Shown here: positions 46,106-56,205 of the stretch, in pieces | Numbering within the stretch: the first letter of the stretch is position 1 | Layout: every line of letters starts with the position of its first letter | Source of the DNA: Hahella ganghwensis DSM 17046 | Lineage (GTDB): Bacteria > Pseudomonadota > Gammaproteobacteria > Pseudomonadales > Oleiphilaceae | Direction of reading: 5' to 3' | Length of the DNA: 64,000 nucleotides | NCBI RefSeq assembly: GCF_000376785.1 | Contig: NZ_AQXX01000139.1 | Span: 1-64,000 of the forward strand | The notes under the pieces: model-generated | The model's input: only the letters and a program-made list of their open reading frames with translations | Database searches by the model: none | Told to the model about the DNA's origin: nothing | Position numbers and translations under genes: made by a program

Positions 46106-48391
46106 TTATAGCAACTGCCTGATGGTTGTGAGTAGATTTACCTGATCAAAACTGCTTTTTAAAATGTATGCATTAGCGCCCGCCTCAAGGCCCCGCTCCT
46201 GGTCTTCCGGGCTTTGCAGAGCTGTCACCAGGACCACAGGGAGACCGGACAGTGATCGGTAGCGTCGGACTTTTTCCGTCAGGGTAAATCCATCCATATG
46301 GGGCATCTCTATGTCAGAGACCAGCAGGTCGAACTCGTTTTGTCTTAACTGGGTCCAGGCCTCCATACCGTCGTTGGCCGTTCTGACCTCATACCCGGCG
46401 TTCTCCAGAATAGTCTTCATCAATCCCCGTGAGGTAATGGAGTCTTCAGCGACCAGGATTTTATGGCGTTGTTCCGTGGTGACGCTGGACTTGACCGTAA
46501 ATTGTGAGGGCCCGGTTTCGCAGGCACTTCGATACAAGTCCTGAGGATTAAGTACAGGTACGATGGTTCCATCACCGAGTTGGGTGGCTCCTAAAACATT
46601 TGGAACCCTCACGAGCTGGGGCCCCAGAGGTTTAACGATCATCTCCTGATCACCGATGATCTCATCAACCTGCAGACAGAATGACTCGCCAGCCGCAAAC
46701 ATTTGCACGGCTTTTAGTCTGGTGTTTGATGTATCGAGCTGATGCTCGATATCTTCTTCCAGTTGCAAGACTTCGGCGAGTCGCCAGAAAGGCAGTACCG
46801 AGCCATCAACGGAAACGGTCATGTGATTTTCTATGGTTTTGATGGATTCAAGAGTAAAGCGATGGGCTCGTATGACTGCTTGCGCAGGAATGGCTACCAG
46901 AGATTCACTGGCTCTGACCAGCAGCGCACGAAAAGTTGCCATACTGACTGGTAACTGCAAGCTGAATTCAGTGCCGCCTTCAGGAGGACTGCCCATTTCA
47001 ATATGGCCACCTATTTGCTCCACTTTTTCCCTGACGATGGCCAGCCCGAGCCCCCGTCCCGAGATATCTGTAATCATGGCACTGGTTGACAGTCCGGAGG
47101 CAAATATCAGCTGTTGGATTTCCCGTTCTGGCAGAGTTGCCGCTTCTGTTTCTTCTATGAGATGTTGCTTCACGGCTTTGACTTTGATTTTTTCTAAATC
47201 CAGTCCACGGCCATCATCACGGACTTTCAGGACAAAGCTCGCTGCCTGTTCCTGCAGGAATTCAATGGTCAGAATGCCGGTTTCAGGTTTTCCTGCCTGC
47301 TGTCTGACTGAAGGAGACTCCACTCCATGATCTATCGCATTGCGAACCAGATGTTGCAGTGGACTTTTCAGTTCATCGAGAATGCGTTTATCAACGGTCA
47401 GGGAATCCCCTTTCACAACCAGGCTGATTTTCTTCCCGGCATGCCGGGCGATTTCATTGACCATCACCGGGATTCCCTCAACCAGCACGTTGCAGGGCAG
47501 AAGCAGGACATTCTGCATTTCCTGTTGCAAGGCGTCGCTGGTCATACTGATGTCTTTGGTCAATTGCACAGTATTTTGGGCCAGTATGTTCAGGCGGTAT
47601 TCCCACTGCCCCAGGTAGTCTATGACCCAATCGCTGAAGTCCAGTAATACTTGTTGCTCTGGACTGATGGGGTATTCATGCCGTTCCTGGCGTTGCTTGA
47701 TCTGGCGGGACGCGACAGCGACTTCATGACGATGTCTGCGCCAGTTGGCAAAACCATTGGCGGCCTCTTCAAGCTGAAGTCGATTCTGGGCGGCATCCAG
47801 CTTGGCCTGCTGAAGGTCTTCAATGTAAAACAACAGCGTGTCCAGACTGGCGGCATTGACCTTTAGACGACGCTCGATTCCATTTATGGCGTCAGAAGAG
47901 GGTAACGGTTGATCCTGTGTTGGTGACGAAGAGGGAAGGCCGGCTTCCATCAGTTTGTCACTGGCAGGTGCCTCGACAGGAGTGTGGAGCGAAGCCTGTA
48001 TGGACGGTAACTGGCCAGATTCCAGCTCGGAGCAAAATCTGTCGAGTATAGAGGGAGGAGGCTGGTCCACTTGCTTTACTAACTGACGGAGTAGCGTTTC
48101 TGCCTGGCGGCAAAGTTCCAGGTGTTGTTGGGTGATTTCCCATTTTCCGGATTTGAACGATCCCAAAAGGTTTTCCCAGGATTGACAAAGCTTTTCTACA
48201 TTACCCAGGGAAACAGCCCTGGAAGCGCCTTTCAGGCTGTGGACTTCACGGTATACCTCTTCGATAAGTGTATGGTCGAGCGGGAGCTGAGCCATGGCAA
48301 GCTTATCCGCCAGGCTGGCAAGCCGCTCTTTGGCTTCGGCACTGAAAGCCAAAAGCAAACGTTTACGAAGAGCATCCTGAGAGCTTGTCAT
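46106..48391 (-). CDS. CheA-type hybrid histidine kinase with receiver (WspE position)
   Basis: The 761-residue product has an N-terminal Hpt domain (about 5-105) with the phospho-His in EVHSLKGASRAV. A linker and dimerisation region lead to the HATPase domain (about 330-500, RNAIDHGVE, GRGLGLAIVREKV). A CheW-like domain follows (about 505-630), then a C-terminal receiver (about 640-760, VAEDSITSRG, LLVSDIEMPHMDG). WspE has the same CheA-REC layout. The receiver may act as phosphate sink or relay to the CheB-like and GGDEF proteins. Confidence 0.92.
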   Translation of the reverse strand: MTSSQDALRKRLLLAFSAEAKERLASLADKLAMAQLPLDHTLIEEVYREVHSLKGASRAVSLGNVEKLCQSWENLLGSFKSGKWEITQQHLELCRQAETLLRQLVKQVDQPPPSILDRFCSELESGQLPSIQASLHTPVEAPASDKLMEAGLPSSSPTQDQPLPSSDAINGIERRLKVNAASLDTLLFYIEDLQQAKLDAAQNRLQLEEAANGFANWRRHRHEVAVASRQIKQRQERHEYPISPEQQVLLDFSDWVIDYLGQWEYRLNILAQNTVQLTKDISMTSDALQQEMQNVLLLPCNVLVEGIPVMVNEIARHAGKKISLVVKGDSLTVDKRILDELKSPLQHLVRNAIDHGVESPSVRQQAGKPETGILTIEFLQEQAASFVLKVRDDGRGLDLEKIKVKAVKQHLIEETEAATLPEREIQQLIFASGLSTSAMITDISGRGLGLAIVREKVEQIGGHIEMGSPPEGGTEFSLQLPVSMATFRALLVRASESLVAIPAQAVIRAHRFTLESIKTIENHMTVSVDGSVLPFWRLAEVLQLEEDIEHQLDTSNTRLKAVQMFAAGESFCLQVDEIIGDQEMIVKPLGPQLVRVPNVLGATQLGDGTIVPVLNPQDLYRSACETGPSQFTVKSSVTTEQRHKILVAEDSITSRGLMKTILENAGYEVRTANDGMEAWTQLRQNEFDLLVSDIEMPHMDGFTLTEKVRRYRSLSGLPVVLVTALQSPEDQERGLEAGANAYILKSSFDQVNLLTTIRQLL

Positions 48392-48502
48392 CGCTGATAT
48401 CAGGTCCTTCTGTAATTGTTCCGAACAGCTATTATCTGACAGGGGGTAATTCTGATCTTATGAGACGTTTGCAAGTTCTGATGCCGTTTCATATTGCTCT
48501 CC

Positions 48503-49105
48503 TTAAACAGGGGTGTTTACGATCAGACGCGTATCTGTCAGAAGTTTGACCGCATCGAGAACGGCATATTGGGACAACGTGATTCCGTGCAGGTAATCTG
48601 CCTGGTTACTCGTGATATTGGCCGGAGGAGGATATATCTTACTGTCGTCCAATGCCTCTACCCCTCTGACCTGATCGGTCAGCAGACCAAACTCCATCTG
48701 ACCGGAAGACAATATGACCAGGCTGTTTCGGTCAGTCAGTCCTTTTACCGGAAGATCAAACAAAATCCGTAGATCGATAACTGAAATCATCCGTCCCCTG
48801 AATCCGACAACGCCAAGCACATAAGTTGGTGTACAGGGAATCTGGGTAATATGTTTTATGGGGATGACACTGACCACGTAAACAGGGTTAATCGCATATA
48901 CTTCATCCGCGACAGAAAACAGCAGCCAGTCTGTGGAGCTCTGTTCCTGATGAACGGGAGACGATCTTGCCAGTGCTTTTGCTCTTTCCAACAAGCGTTG
49001 TTGTACAGCCTGGTCTGAAGGCGCGAACTGCTTAGCCAACGCCGCCTCGTTTTGTTCAAGCTGTCGTTTAAGAGCATCCCAGTCCATTGATTCGGAGATC
49101 TTCAT
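48503..49105 (-). CDS. CheW-like coupling protein (WspD position)
   Basis: The 200-residue product has an N-terminal helical extension (about 1-50) and a CheW domain (about 65-195): WLLFSVADEVYAINPVYVVSVIPI, YVLGVVGFRGRMISVIDLR. The extended N-terminus is also seen in WspD. Its start overlaps the CheR-TPR stop by 4 bases. Confidence 0.9.
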   Translation of the reverse strand: MKISESMDWDALKRQLEQNEAALAKQFAPSDQAVQQRLLERAKALARSSPVHQEQSSTDWLLFSVADEVYAINPVYVVSVIPIKHITQIPCTPTYVLGVVGFRGRMISVIDLRILFDLPVKGLTDRNSLVILSSGQMEFGLLTDQVRGVEALDDSKIYPPPANITSNQADYLHGITLSQYAVLDAVKLLTDTRLIVNTPV

Positions 49106-50622
49106 GTGGGCAGATCCTTCAGAGTCTGGTTGATCAGGTGAAGCAAGTCGTCAGCGGTCAGGCCATCTCCTTCGGGTAACTGTGTGTCCGGGGAGAGCTG
49201 ATCGAGGTAATTCCGGCAATTGCGGAGGTGTCTTCTGGCGGCAGAGCTCCTTTGCAGTCGTGCATTTATCAGACCGCCAAAATAGTGCCCCAGTATAAAA
49301 TCAGGTTGCAGGTACAACAGATCGTCCAGCCATTTGAGTGCTTCTGGCAGCTGTTCACGGTCCAAATCTATGATGGCCAGTAGCCAGTAAGCCATTGGCT
49401 CCAGACGATTTATACGGGTTATTGACCTGGCCCATCTTTCCGCCTCATCCCACTGTTTCAGGTTGGCGTAGCAACGCGTGATCAGAATTGCGCATTCGGT
49501 TTGCTGGATCAGGCCGGATGGATTTCTGTAAATATTCATCGCAATGTCCAGGGACTCTTGATAGGACTGCCTGGAATACAGAGCTTTTGCCGTTTCGATT
49601 TGATGAAGCGCGGATGGAGCCTCGGAGACTTTGTGAGTCGATACAGATGGCTCGCATGGTTTTGTGATGGACGACGTAGTCTTTTCTGAAGCCTGAATGG
49701 GGATTGAGGGAAGTTCTGTTGGTTCTGGCAACTGATCTCTGACAACTACGGAACCTGGCCAATTTTCTGTTGTGAATCCTGATCTTTGAGCAATAAGGCT
49801 TTCAACAGCGGACAGAACCAATATTCCCCGGGGGGAAAGCCTCTGACGCATAGAGCGTAATGTTTTGGCAGCCTGTTGGGGGCTGAAATACATCAGGACA
49901 TTTCGGCAAAGTATGGCATCGAACGCCGGTCCGGCAGAAAAATTTGAGTAAAGATATGGAGTATCCGCAAACGTGATCAGATTGATTTGGCTGAATCTGA
50001 CCCATCGGGTGAAGGTCGTTTTGATTTTCCACAGATGATGACCTCCTGCCGGTTCGAAATAGTTTTGTTTCCATTGCTGACTGGTTTGTCTGAATGACCA
50101 GGGGCGATAGACGCCTTCCCGGGCCAGATTGAGGAAATGGCCGTCCAGGTCTGTCGCTTCTATCCTGATCTCCCATGCCTCCGGGTCGGGGATGTGTTGA
50201 TGCAACAGAATTGCGAGAGTATAGGCTTCTTCACCGCTGCTGCAGCCGGCACTCCAGAAACGTAGACTTTGCTTTCCCTGTTCCCGTCGTTGTCGAATAA
50301 GAGGCTGGAGAACATGCAGACTGAAGTGTTTCCAGAATTGAGGGTCTCGCTTGAAGTAGGTTTCACCGATGGTGAGCTCACGGGACAGACGCTGAAGTAT
50401 TCTCGGATTGGGTGGTGCCTTAAGCAGTTCCCGAACGAACTCCCGGCAGCTCTCCATACCTGCATCGGATGTGGCTGACTGTAAATGGCGGGTAAGATCC
50501 TGCCATCTTTCCCGGGGAAAATGCAGGCCCAATAAGGTCTCAATTCTGCACTGGACACGAAACAGTTCATCAACAGACAGCTCTGCTTCATTGATGGAAG
50601 TGTCAGTCGTCCGACATGGCAT
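49102..50622 (-). CDS. CheR methyltransferase with C-terminal TPR region (WspC position)
   Basis: The product has 506 residues from ATG 50622, with AGGAG 7 bases upstream. It has the N-terminal helical CheR domain (about 20-80) and the AdoMet-binding domain (about 85-285: SAGCSSGEEAYTLAILL, IEATDLDGHFLNLARE, CRNVLMYFSPQQ). A variable linker follows, then TPR-like helices (about 345-480). WspC has the same CheR-TPR fusion. It methylates receptor glutamates. It overlaps the upstream CheW gene by 20 bases. Four genes of this set are coupled by overlap or short gaps. Confidence 0.92.
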   Translation of the reverse strand: MPCRTTDTSINEAELSVDELFRVQCRIETLLGLHFPRERWQDLTRHLQSATSDAGMESCREFVRELLKAPPNPRILQRLSRELTIGETYFKRDPQFWKHFSLHVLQPLIRQRREQGKQSLRFWSAGCSSGEEAYTLAILLHQHIPDPEAWEIRIEATDLDGHFLNLAREGVYRPWSFRQTSQQWKQNYFEPAGGHHLWKIKTTFTRWVRFSQINLITFADTPYLYSNFSAGPAFDAILCRNVLMYFSPQQAAKTLRSMRQRLSPRGILVLSAVESLIAQRSGFTTENWPGSVVVRDQLPEPTELPSIPIQASEKTTSSITKPCEPSVSTHKVSEAPSALHQIETAKALYSRQSYQESLDIAMNIYRNPSGLIQQTECAILITRCYANLKQWDEAERWARSITRINRLEPMAYWLLAIIDLDREQLPEALKWLDDLLYLQPDFILGHYFGGLINARLQRSSAARRHLRNCRNYLDQLSPDTQLPEGDGLTADDLLHLINQTLKDLPT

Positions 50623-51067
50623 CTGCAAGCTCCTTTTGTTCTTCCTGATCCAGAAGGGCCTTGAGGTCGTGTATCAGCAATACTCCATCGGGTAAAGGGA
50701 CAATCCCCTTCAGGAGAGAAGGTGACGAGATCAAGGCGCTGGAATCTACTGGGGTAGTAAAGGGAATGCTGATGACATCAGAGACCTGATCCACCACCAA
50801 CGCCAGATCCAGACCATTGGCGTTCGCCCAGATCAGACGATCTTCCATTTGAGGTGATCGGGCGGGCAGGCCGAATTTTGGACGCAGGTCCACAACCGGC
50901 AGGATCAAGCCATGTACGTTGATCATGCCGCAGATGACACTGGGTGCCTGAGGAAAAGGGCTGATGGCAACAGTCCGTAGTACCTTCCTGATACAGTCCA
51001 GTTCAATTGCGTAGCTTTGCTTATCGAGGCTAAAGCGCAGCAGTTGAACGTCCTTGACGTCCTGCAT
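50603..51067 (-). CDS. CheW-like coupling protein (WspB position)
   Basis: The product has 154 residues from ATG 51067, with GGAGGAG about 7 bases upstream. It is a single CheW domain: LLRFSLDKQSYAIELDCIRKVLR, SVICGMINVHGLILPVVDLR, DQVSDV. It begins the operon. The 200 bases upstream contain no receptor gene; the thiolase gene ends at 51271 on the same strand. Confidence 0.9.
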   Translation of the reverse strand: MQDVKDVQLLRFSLDKQSYAIELDCIRKVLRTVAISPFPQAPSVICGMINVHGLILPVVDLRPKFGLPARSPQMEDRLIWANANGLDLALVVDQVSDVISIPFTTPVDSSALISSPSLLKGIVPLPDGVLLIHDLKALLDQEEQKELADAMSDD

Positions 51068-51270
51068 GACATTTCTCCTCCCAAAAAAAGCATAGTCTCC
51101 CTGGGATACTTTGTACAAACTGCTACAGGTTATACGGACTATCTAACCAAGCGGGTGATAATGACATGAAATAGATGAATGAAAGGTTTGCGCAATATAT
51201 GGGGAGGCTGAAAAAGGGAGAAAAAATACGTCAGGAAAAGTCCCGGACCAAAGGCCGGGACCGGATAGAT

Positions 51271-52449
51271 TTAACGCTCTATAGCCAATGCAACTCCCAT
51301 GCCTCCGCCGATACACAGGGTTGCCAGCCCTTTGCGGGCTTCCTGTTTGATCATTTCATGCAGAAGGGTAACCAGAACGCGGCAACCTGAGGCCCCGATG
51401 GGGTGACCCAGTGCAATTGCACCGCCGTTAACATTGACTTTGCCGGTGTCCCAGCCCAGATCTCGGTTGACGGCGATCGATTGGGCGGCAAAGGCTTCAT
51501 TGGCCTCAATCAGATCCAGGTCATCGACGTTCCAGCCGGCTTTCTCCAGACAGCGACGGGTGGCTGGCACTGGACCAGTGCCCATAATAGAGGGATCGAC
51601 TCCGGCATTGGCGTAGGCTGCAATGGTCGCCAGCGGGGTCAGTCCGAGCTCTTTGGCTTTCTCTTCGCTACACAGAATGACGGCCGCAGCACCATCATTT
51701 AAGGCTGAAGCGTTGCCAGCGGTGACAGATCCGTCCTTTTTAAAGGCTGGCCGCAGTTTGCCCAGAGACTCCGCAGTGGTGCCGTGGCGCGGGTTTTCGT
51801 CCTGATCCACCACGAGCGGATCACCTTTACGCTGGGGAACACTCACTACTGTTATTTCGTCAGTAAACCTTCCGGCGGCCTGGGCGGCTTCCGCTTTCTG
51901 TTGGGAAGCTGCAGCAAAAGCATCTTGTTCCTCCCGGCTGATATCGTATTTGTCGACGATATTTTCCGCGGTTATTCCCATGTGGTAGTCGTTGAATGCA
52001 TCCCACAATCCGTCCTTGATCATAGTGTCTACCAGTTCCCAATTGCCCATACGCTGTCCGTTACGGGATTTCGGCAGAACGTGTGGGGCCTGGCTCATAT
52101 TTTCCTGTCCACCGGCAATGACAATATCCGCATCACCAAGGGCGATGGCCTGTGCAGCCAGATGAATCGCTTTCAGTCCTGAGCCACAGACTTTGTTAAT
52201 GGTCATGGCGGGAACACCATTGGGCAGTCCTGCCTTGATGGCGGCCTGTCTGGCAGGGTTCTGTCCGCTGCCGGCGGTCAGAACCTGACCCATAAGTACT
52301 TCGTCTACCTGTGATGGTTGGATACCGGTTTGTTCCAGCAGACGTTTGATCACAATACTGCCCAGCGTTTCCGCACTTACGCCTGATAATGCGCCACCGA
52401 ATGCCCCGATAGGGGTCCGGGTGGCTGCGGCAATCACCACTTTTTTCAT
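51271..52449 (-). CDS. Acetyl-CoA C-acetyltransferase (thiolase)
   Basis: The 392-residue product has the usual length and all thiolase residues: nucleophile Cys in [22 protein letters not shown], His in [14 protein letters not shown] and the C-terminal Cys in [14 protein letters not shown]. It catalyses the reversible condensation of two acetyl-CoA to acetoacetyl-CoA, or thiolysis in beta-oxidation. No pha or fad gene adjoins it, so the pathway is not settled. Confidence 0.93.
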   Translation of the reverse strand: MKKVVIAAATRTPIGAFGGALSGVSAETLGSIVIKRLLEQTGIQPSQVDEVLMGQVLTAGSGQNPARQAAIKAGLPNGVPAMTINKVCGSGLKAIHLAAQAIALGDADIVIAGGQENMSQAPHVLPKSRNGQRMGNWELVDTMIKDGLWDAFNDYHMGITAENIVDKYDISREEQDAFAAASQQKAEAAQAAGRFTDEITVVSVPQRKGDPLVVDQDENPRHGTTAESLGKLRPAFKKDGSVTAGNASALNDGAAAVILCSEEKAKELGLTPLATIAAYANAGVDPSIMGTGPVPATRRCLEKAGWNVDDLDLIEANEAFAAQSIAVNRDLGWDTGKVNVNGGAIALGHPIGASGCRVLVTLLHEMIKQEARKGLATLCIGGGMGVALAIER

Positions 52450-52606
52450 ATAGTGCCTCTCCTCATTGGATATCTAACGGGTGTTATTATTTTTTATAAG
52501 ATGGTTTTTTATGGGCCTGATAACAGACCCGGTAGCTCTGTCAGAAAACTATGTCAGAAAGCTATGTCAGTAAAATCTGTCAGTAAGCGTGGTCACAGGC
52601 ATTCCT

Positions 52607-53836
52607 TTACGCAAAGGACTGCCTGTCTATTTGCTTGACCGCCTCGATGCGAAGACGATCCAGCTGCTGTCTGAGTTTGGTCCCCTGAAATCCTTTGGCA
52701 ACCAGTTCTTTGGGACTGATCTCGCGGCACACGACCAATGCCTCTCTGAGAAACTGTACCTGAGGATAAGGGCAACTTTCTAACCCTGTTCTGCCACGTG
52801 CATCTGCCTCACAGGCCAATAGGAAATTCTCGAAGCGTTCCGGTCGACGCCAGGCGTCACAACGATCCAGTAGCTTTACCACAGAACCGGGACGCAGCTC
52901 CAACGCTTTGTGACAGTGGGTATGGAATTCTGCAACAAGCAAGGCCAGTTCTTTGGCTGACTTGGGAGTTTTCAGCCTTTCGCAAAGTTGCTTGATTGCG
53001 GGTAACCCCGCTTTTTCATGATTGATATGTTGTGGCAGGACGTCTTCAGGTGTCAGCCCCTTGCCAACGTCATGACATAACACGGCAAAGCGTGTATCGG
53101 TGTCTGTCTCCAGCTTAACGGCTTGTTCCAGGCATAGGAGTACATGAATGCCGGTATCCACTTCCGGATGATATTTTTCCACCTGGGGAACACCAAAAAG
53201 CCTGTCGATTTCCGGGAGCAGTGGGCATAGTGCCCGGCAGTCCCGTAAGACCCGGATGAAAATCCATGGTGCTTTTTCTCCCAGTGCGCGCTGGGTTTCC
53301 TGCCAGACCCGCTCAGCAGTGAGGCTTTCCAGTTCTCCGGACGCGGCGATTGCAGACATCAGGTTGCGGGTTTCCTCGGCGACCTGAAATCCCAAATGAT
53401 GAAATCTCGCGGCGAATCGTGCGACTCTCAGTACCCGCAGGGGGTCTTCCTCGAAGGCTTCGGACACATGCCGGAGAATGCCGTTTTTCAGGTCAACGGC
53501 ACCGTGGTATGGATCAACGAGTTCACCAGATTCCGTCATGGCAATGGCATTGATGGTGAGGTCCCGTCTTTTCAGGTCCTCCTCAAGTGTAATGTCCGGT
53601 GCAAAATCGCAGATAAATCCGGTATAGCCGCGTCCGCTTTTGCGTTCAGTTCTGGCCAGGGCGTGTTCTTCTTTGGTTTCAGGGTGCAGAAAGACAGGAA
53701 AATCGGCCCCTACCTGCTGATATCCCTTGGCAAGCATTTCTTCAGGGGTCGAGCCAACAACCACCCAATCGCGATCTTTGCTCTTAATTCCGAGAAGCTG
53801 GTCTCTGACTGCACCACCTACCAGATATCGTTGCAT
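52607..53836 (-). CDS. cca: Multifunctional CCA tRNA nucleotidyltransferase
   Basis: The 409-residue product begins [16 protein letters not shown] with the GGxVR and DRDW motifs of class II CCA-adding enzymes, then the [10 protein letters not shown] neck. An HD domain follows ([15 protein letters not shown]), so it has the phosphohydrolase form like E. coli Cca (about 412 residues). It builds and repairs the CCA 3' end of tRNA. The region before the ATG is a G-rich hexamer repeat that includes the ribosome site. Confidence 0.95.
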   Translation of the reverse strand: MQRYLVGGAVRDQLLGIKSKDRDWVVVGSTPEEMLAKGYQQVGADFPVFLHPETKEEHALARTERKSGRGYTGFICDFAPDITLEEDLKRRDLTINAIAMTESGELVDPYHGAVDLKNGILRHVSEAFEEDPLRVLRVARFAARFHHLGFQVAEETRNLMSAIAASGELESLTAERVWQETQRALGEKAPWIFIRVLRDCRALCPLLPEIDRLFGVPQVEKYHPEVDTGIHVLLCLEQAVKLETDTDTRFAVLCHDVGKGLTPEDVLPQHINHEKAGLPAIKQLCERLKTPKSAKELALLVAEFHTHCHKALELRPGSVVKLLDRCDAWRRPERFENFLLACEADARGRTGLESCPYPQVQFLREALVVCREISPKELVAKGFQGTKLRQQLDRLRIEAVKQIDRQSFA

Positions 53837-54164
53837 ACTGTTCTTACCCTTACCCTTACCCTTACCCTTACCCTTATCATTTTCCTATACCTTTCCCTCT
53901 ACTTCTTCCTTGCCCACATTCCCATACAGGACCGGGTAGATTACTCGGGTTGTCGGAAGCCCTCAAGGTTATAGAAGGTTATGGCATGGAAATTTCATTA
54001 TCTTCTCGCAAGTATAAAATCGGACAATAGCGGCAAAGTTATGCCGGAGTGTGTTCACTAAAAAGGTCATGGCTTTTGATTTTCCGTGTGATCAGGCAGG
54101 TCATGAAGCTCCCCGGAATAAAGGTGCGACCGATTCGGGCGCGACTGGCAATAACCAGAGGTAA
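53837..54164. other. 328-base divergent intergenic region between cca and flgP
   Basis: It holds the hexamer repeat next to cca. The rest carries no supported gene. An AGAGGT stretch lies just before the flgP start. No clear promoter was identified. Confidence 0.5.
53844..53876 (-). repeat. GGGTAA hexamer tandem repeat in the cca leader (G-quadruplex capable)
   Basis: On the minus strand five GGG tracts, each separated by TAA, occur at 53871-53873, 53865-53867, 53859-53861, 53853-53855 and 53847-53849. The last tract ends 10 bases before the cca start codon and is the only ribosome-site-like element. Four or more G3 tracts with 3-base loops fit a G-quadruplex motif in the mRNA. Confidence 0.85.
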
Positions 54165-54818
54165 ATGCTTGTGATGAATTCAAAAAACAGCCTCCAGGCA
54201 GTTCGAACGAGTAATCTTCTACCGTCAGGTATCAAGTCTTGTTTCAACTGGCTGGTGTTGATGGTAGTGGCAGTGTTGCTGGGGGCATGTAACTCGGTCA
54301 GTTCCACGGGGCAACAAGCTGCCGCTCAGAACTATGATCCAATTGTTGTCCGGGTGTCTGGTTATGGCACCTATGAAGACCCAAAACATGCGAAATCCCA
54401 GAGGATGCGTTTGCTGGCAATGCGGGCTTCCAAATTGGATGCCTATCGGGCTCTGGCTGAGCGGATTTATGGCACGGTGATATATGGCTCATCATCGGTA
54501 CAGGCGCTGGTTTTGCAACATGATGAGTACAAGACCATGGTGGACAGCGTGATTCGTGGTGCCCGGGTGATCAGTGTTTCTGAGATGAAGGGCGGCGGAT
54601 TTGAGACCGTTCTGGAGGTCGTGCTCGCCCCCAGATTTCGCCAATGCCTGACGAATGTTAATTACTTCCGTTATACCGAAGAATGCCGTATGCCTTTGCC
54701 GCAGGGTGACCCGGAAATACATGCCAGCATGGAATCGCCTTCTACAACCTCCGGTAGCATGTACTACATCGGTAGTCAGCCTGGGTCTGAAGATGGCGAC
54801 AAATCAGATCAGAAATAG
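54165..54818 (+). CDS. flgP: FlgP-type flagellar outer-membrane lipoprotein
   Basis: The 217-residue product has an N-terminal hydrophobic segment with a lipobox (VLLGAC, Cys about residue 42). The LPP20/FlgP-type core follows: RVSGYGTYEDPKHAKSQRMRLLAMRASKLDAYRALAERIYG. In Vibrio, FlgP with FlgO and FlgT is needed for stable flagella. The start is uncertain: ATG 54165 leaves only 3 bases after AGAGG; GTG 54171 or ATG 54174 are alternatives. flgT follows 39 bases later. flgO is not present at this locus. Confidence 0.82.
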   Translation: MLVMNSKNSLQAVRTSNLLPSGIKSCFNWLVLMVVAVLLGACNSVSSTGQQAAAQNYDPIVVRVSGYGTYEDPKHAKSQRMRLLAMRASKLDAYRALAERIYGTVIYGSSSVQALVLQHDEYKTMVDSVIRGARVISVSEMKGGGFETVLEVVLAPRFRQCLTNVNYFRYTEECRMPLPQGDPEIHASMESPSTTSGSMYYIGSQPGSEDGDKSDQK

Positions 54819-54857
54819 CGGGCTGATCAGGAAAAAACGGTTGAACGGGATTGCCAT

Positions 54858-56081
54858 ATGATGCTGACTAAAAAACGAAATCGCGGTGGTATCGTTCTGG
54901 CAACGATGATGATGTTGTTCGCTGCGATGGCTGATGCCGAGTGGGTTCGAGTCACCGGTGAGGCGGTGGTTCGCGGTGGTGACGTTGCCACTGCGCGTAA
55001 GGAAGCGCAAAAAGATGCGATCAGGCAGGCATCACTACAATTCGGTGCTTCTATCTCCAGTCAGGATACGGTGGAGCAGGGACTTCTGACAGAGTCCACC
55101 ATCAAAGTCAGTAGTGATTCCTACGCCCGCAGAATTGTGCCGGTGTCTGAAGAAATATTCGATGATACCTTGCAGCTAACATTGGACCTGGATATGCAGG
55201 CCAGAAAATCCGAGCTTTGCGAAGGCATGGAGACCAATAAGTACCGACGCCATGTGGCCTTGCTTGGCTTTGCCATGGAGGATCAGACGCAGGCCGACAT
55301 TGGAGGGCTATACAACATCGAAAGGGAATTGCCCACGGCTCTGAATGGCATGCTGGTCAACTCTCCGCGGCTTCTGGTCAGTCAGGCCAGCCATATCCAG
55401 CTGTATCACGAACTGGTGAATGCGCCTACCCATGAGACGGAACAGCGTACGCTGACCAAAGCGGTAGACGAGGCACGCAAACTTGGTGTGCAGTTTGTCG
55501 TTTCAGGGGTGGTGCGAGACCTGTCTGTACGTAGCCCCGATGCCTATGAGCGTTCCATCGTCAAGAATGTCAGCCGTTGGTTGACCCTAAGTGATCTGGA
55601 GCGGGCCTTTGTTGTGGACCTGTTTATACATGACGGCTTTAGTGGTGCAATCATGTTTGAACAGCGTTACAGCACAATGGGCGAATGGGACGCAGATCCG
55701 GGGCAGACCAGATCGCTCCTTTCTGCTGAATTCCGCGAGTTGGAATACGGCAAAAAAGTGGCCAATTTACTTCACCAGATGGCGTCAGATATCGAGAGTA
55801 ACCTGTCATGCCAGCCGTTTATGACCAGAATCACTCGGGTCGAAGGGCGCAATGTCCTGTTTGAGGCTGGTGCCAATTCCGGCATCCGGCCCGGAGATCG
55901 CTTCCAGATTTACCGCTCCCGTCAACTATACGATGGCACCCGGTTCCAGGGGACTCATCTTGCCGACATGAAACTGGCTTTGCAGGTGGGACTGGTCCAG
56001 CCGGAACTGGCCAGCGGTAACCTCAGTCTTGACCCGACTCGTATCAATATCCAGGTGGACGATGTGGTCGTAAGTTGGTGA
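54858..56081 (+). CDS. flgT: FlgT flagellar H-ring protein
   Basis: The 407-residue product has a signal peptide (cleavage after AMADA). Three regions match Vibrio FlgT: an N-terminal LPP20-like domain (VRVTGEAVVRGGDVATARKEAQKDAIRQASLQFG), a middle domain with KYRRHVALLGFAMEDQTQADIG, and a C-terminal beta domain (about 330-405, GANSGIRPGDRFQIYRS). FlgT forms the H ring around the basal body in sodium-driven polar flagella. Same operon as flgP. Confidence 0.88.
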   Translation: MMLTKKRNRGGIVLATMMMLFAAMADAEWVRVTGEAVVRGGDVATARKEAQKDAIRQASLQFGASISSQDTVEQGLLTESTIKVSSDSYARRIVPVSEEIFDDTLQLTLDLDMQARKSELCEGMETNKYRRHVALLGFAMEDQTQADIGGLYNIERELPTALNGMLVNSPRLLVSQASHIQLYHELVNAPTHETEQRTLTKAVDEARKLGVQFVVSGVVRDLSVRSPDAYERSIVKNVSRWLTLSDLERAFVVDLFIHDGFSGAIMFEQRYSTMGEWDADPGQTRSLLSAEFRELEYGKKVANLLHQMASDIESNLSCQPFMTRITRVEGRNVLFEAGANSGIRPGDRFQIYRSRQLYDGTRFQGTHLADMKLALQVGLVQPELASGNLSLDPTRINIQVDDVVVSW

Positions 56082-56115
56082 CAGGTAACAAAATATCCCT
56101 TAGTTCATGCAATGC

Positions 56116-56138
56116 CGGGCAGCACTGACGCCTGCCCG
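56116..56138 (+). terminator. Terminator-like hairpin after flgT
   Basis: A 7-bp stem CGGGCAG / CTGCCCG with a 9-base loop, followed by a pyrimidine-rich stretch (CTTCCTTCC). No clean U-run, so the call is moderate. Confidence 0.45.
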
Positions 56139-56205
56139 CTTCCTTCCTGATCTTCTCTTAGCACCCTCCACAGCCGTCTGTCTAGACGTAATAAACGTAA
56201 GGTAA

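Noticed and set aside
53844-53876. GGGTAA repeat as a telomere-like end or mobile-element border
   Set aside because: It is a short five-copy run inside an ordinary gene leader, with normal chromosomal genes on both sides.
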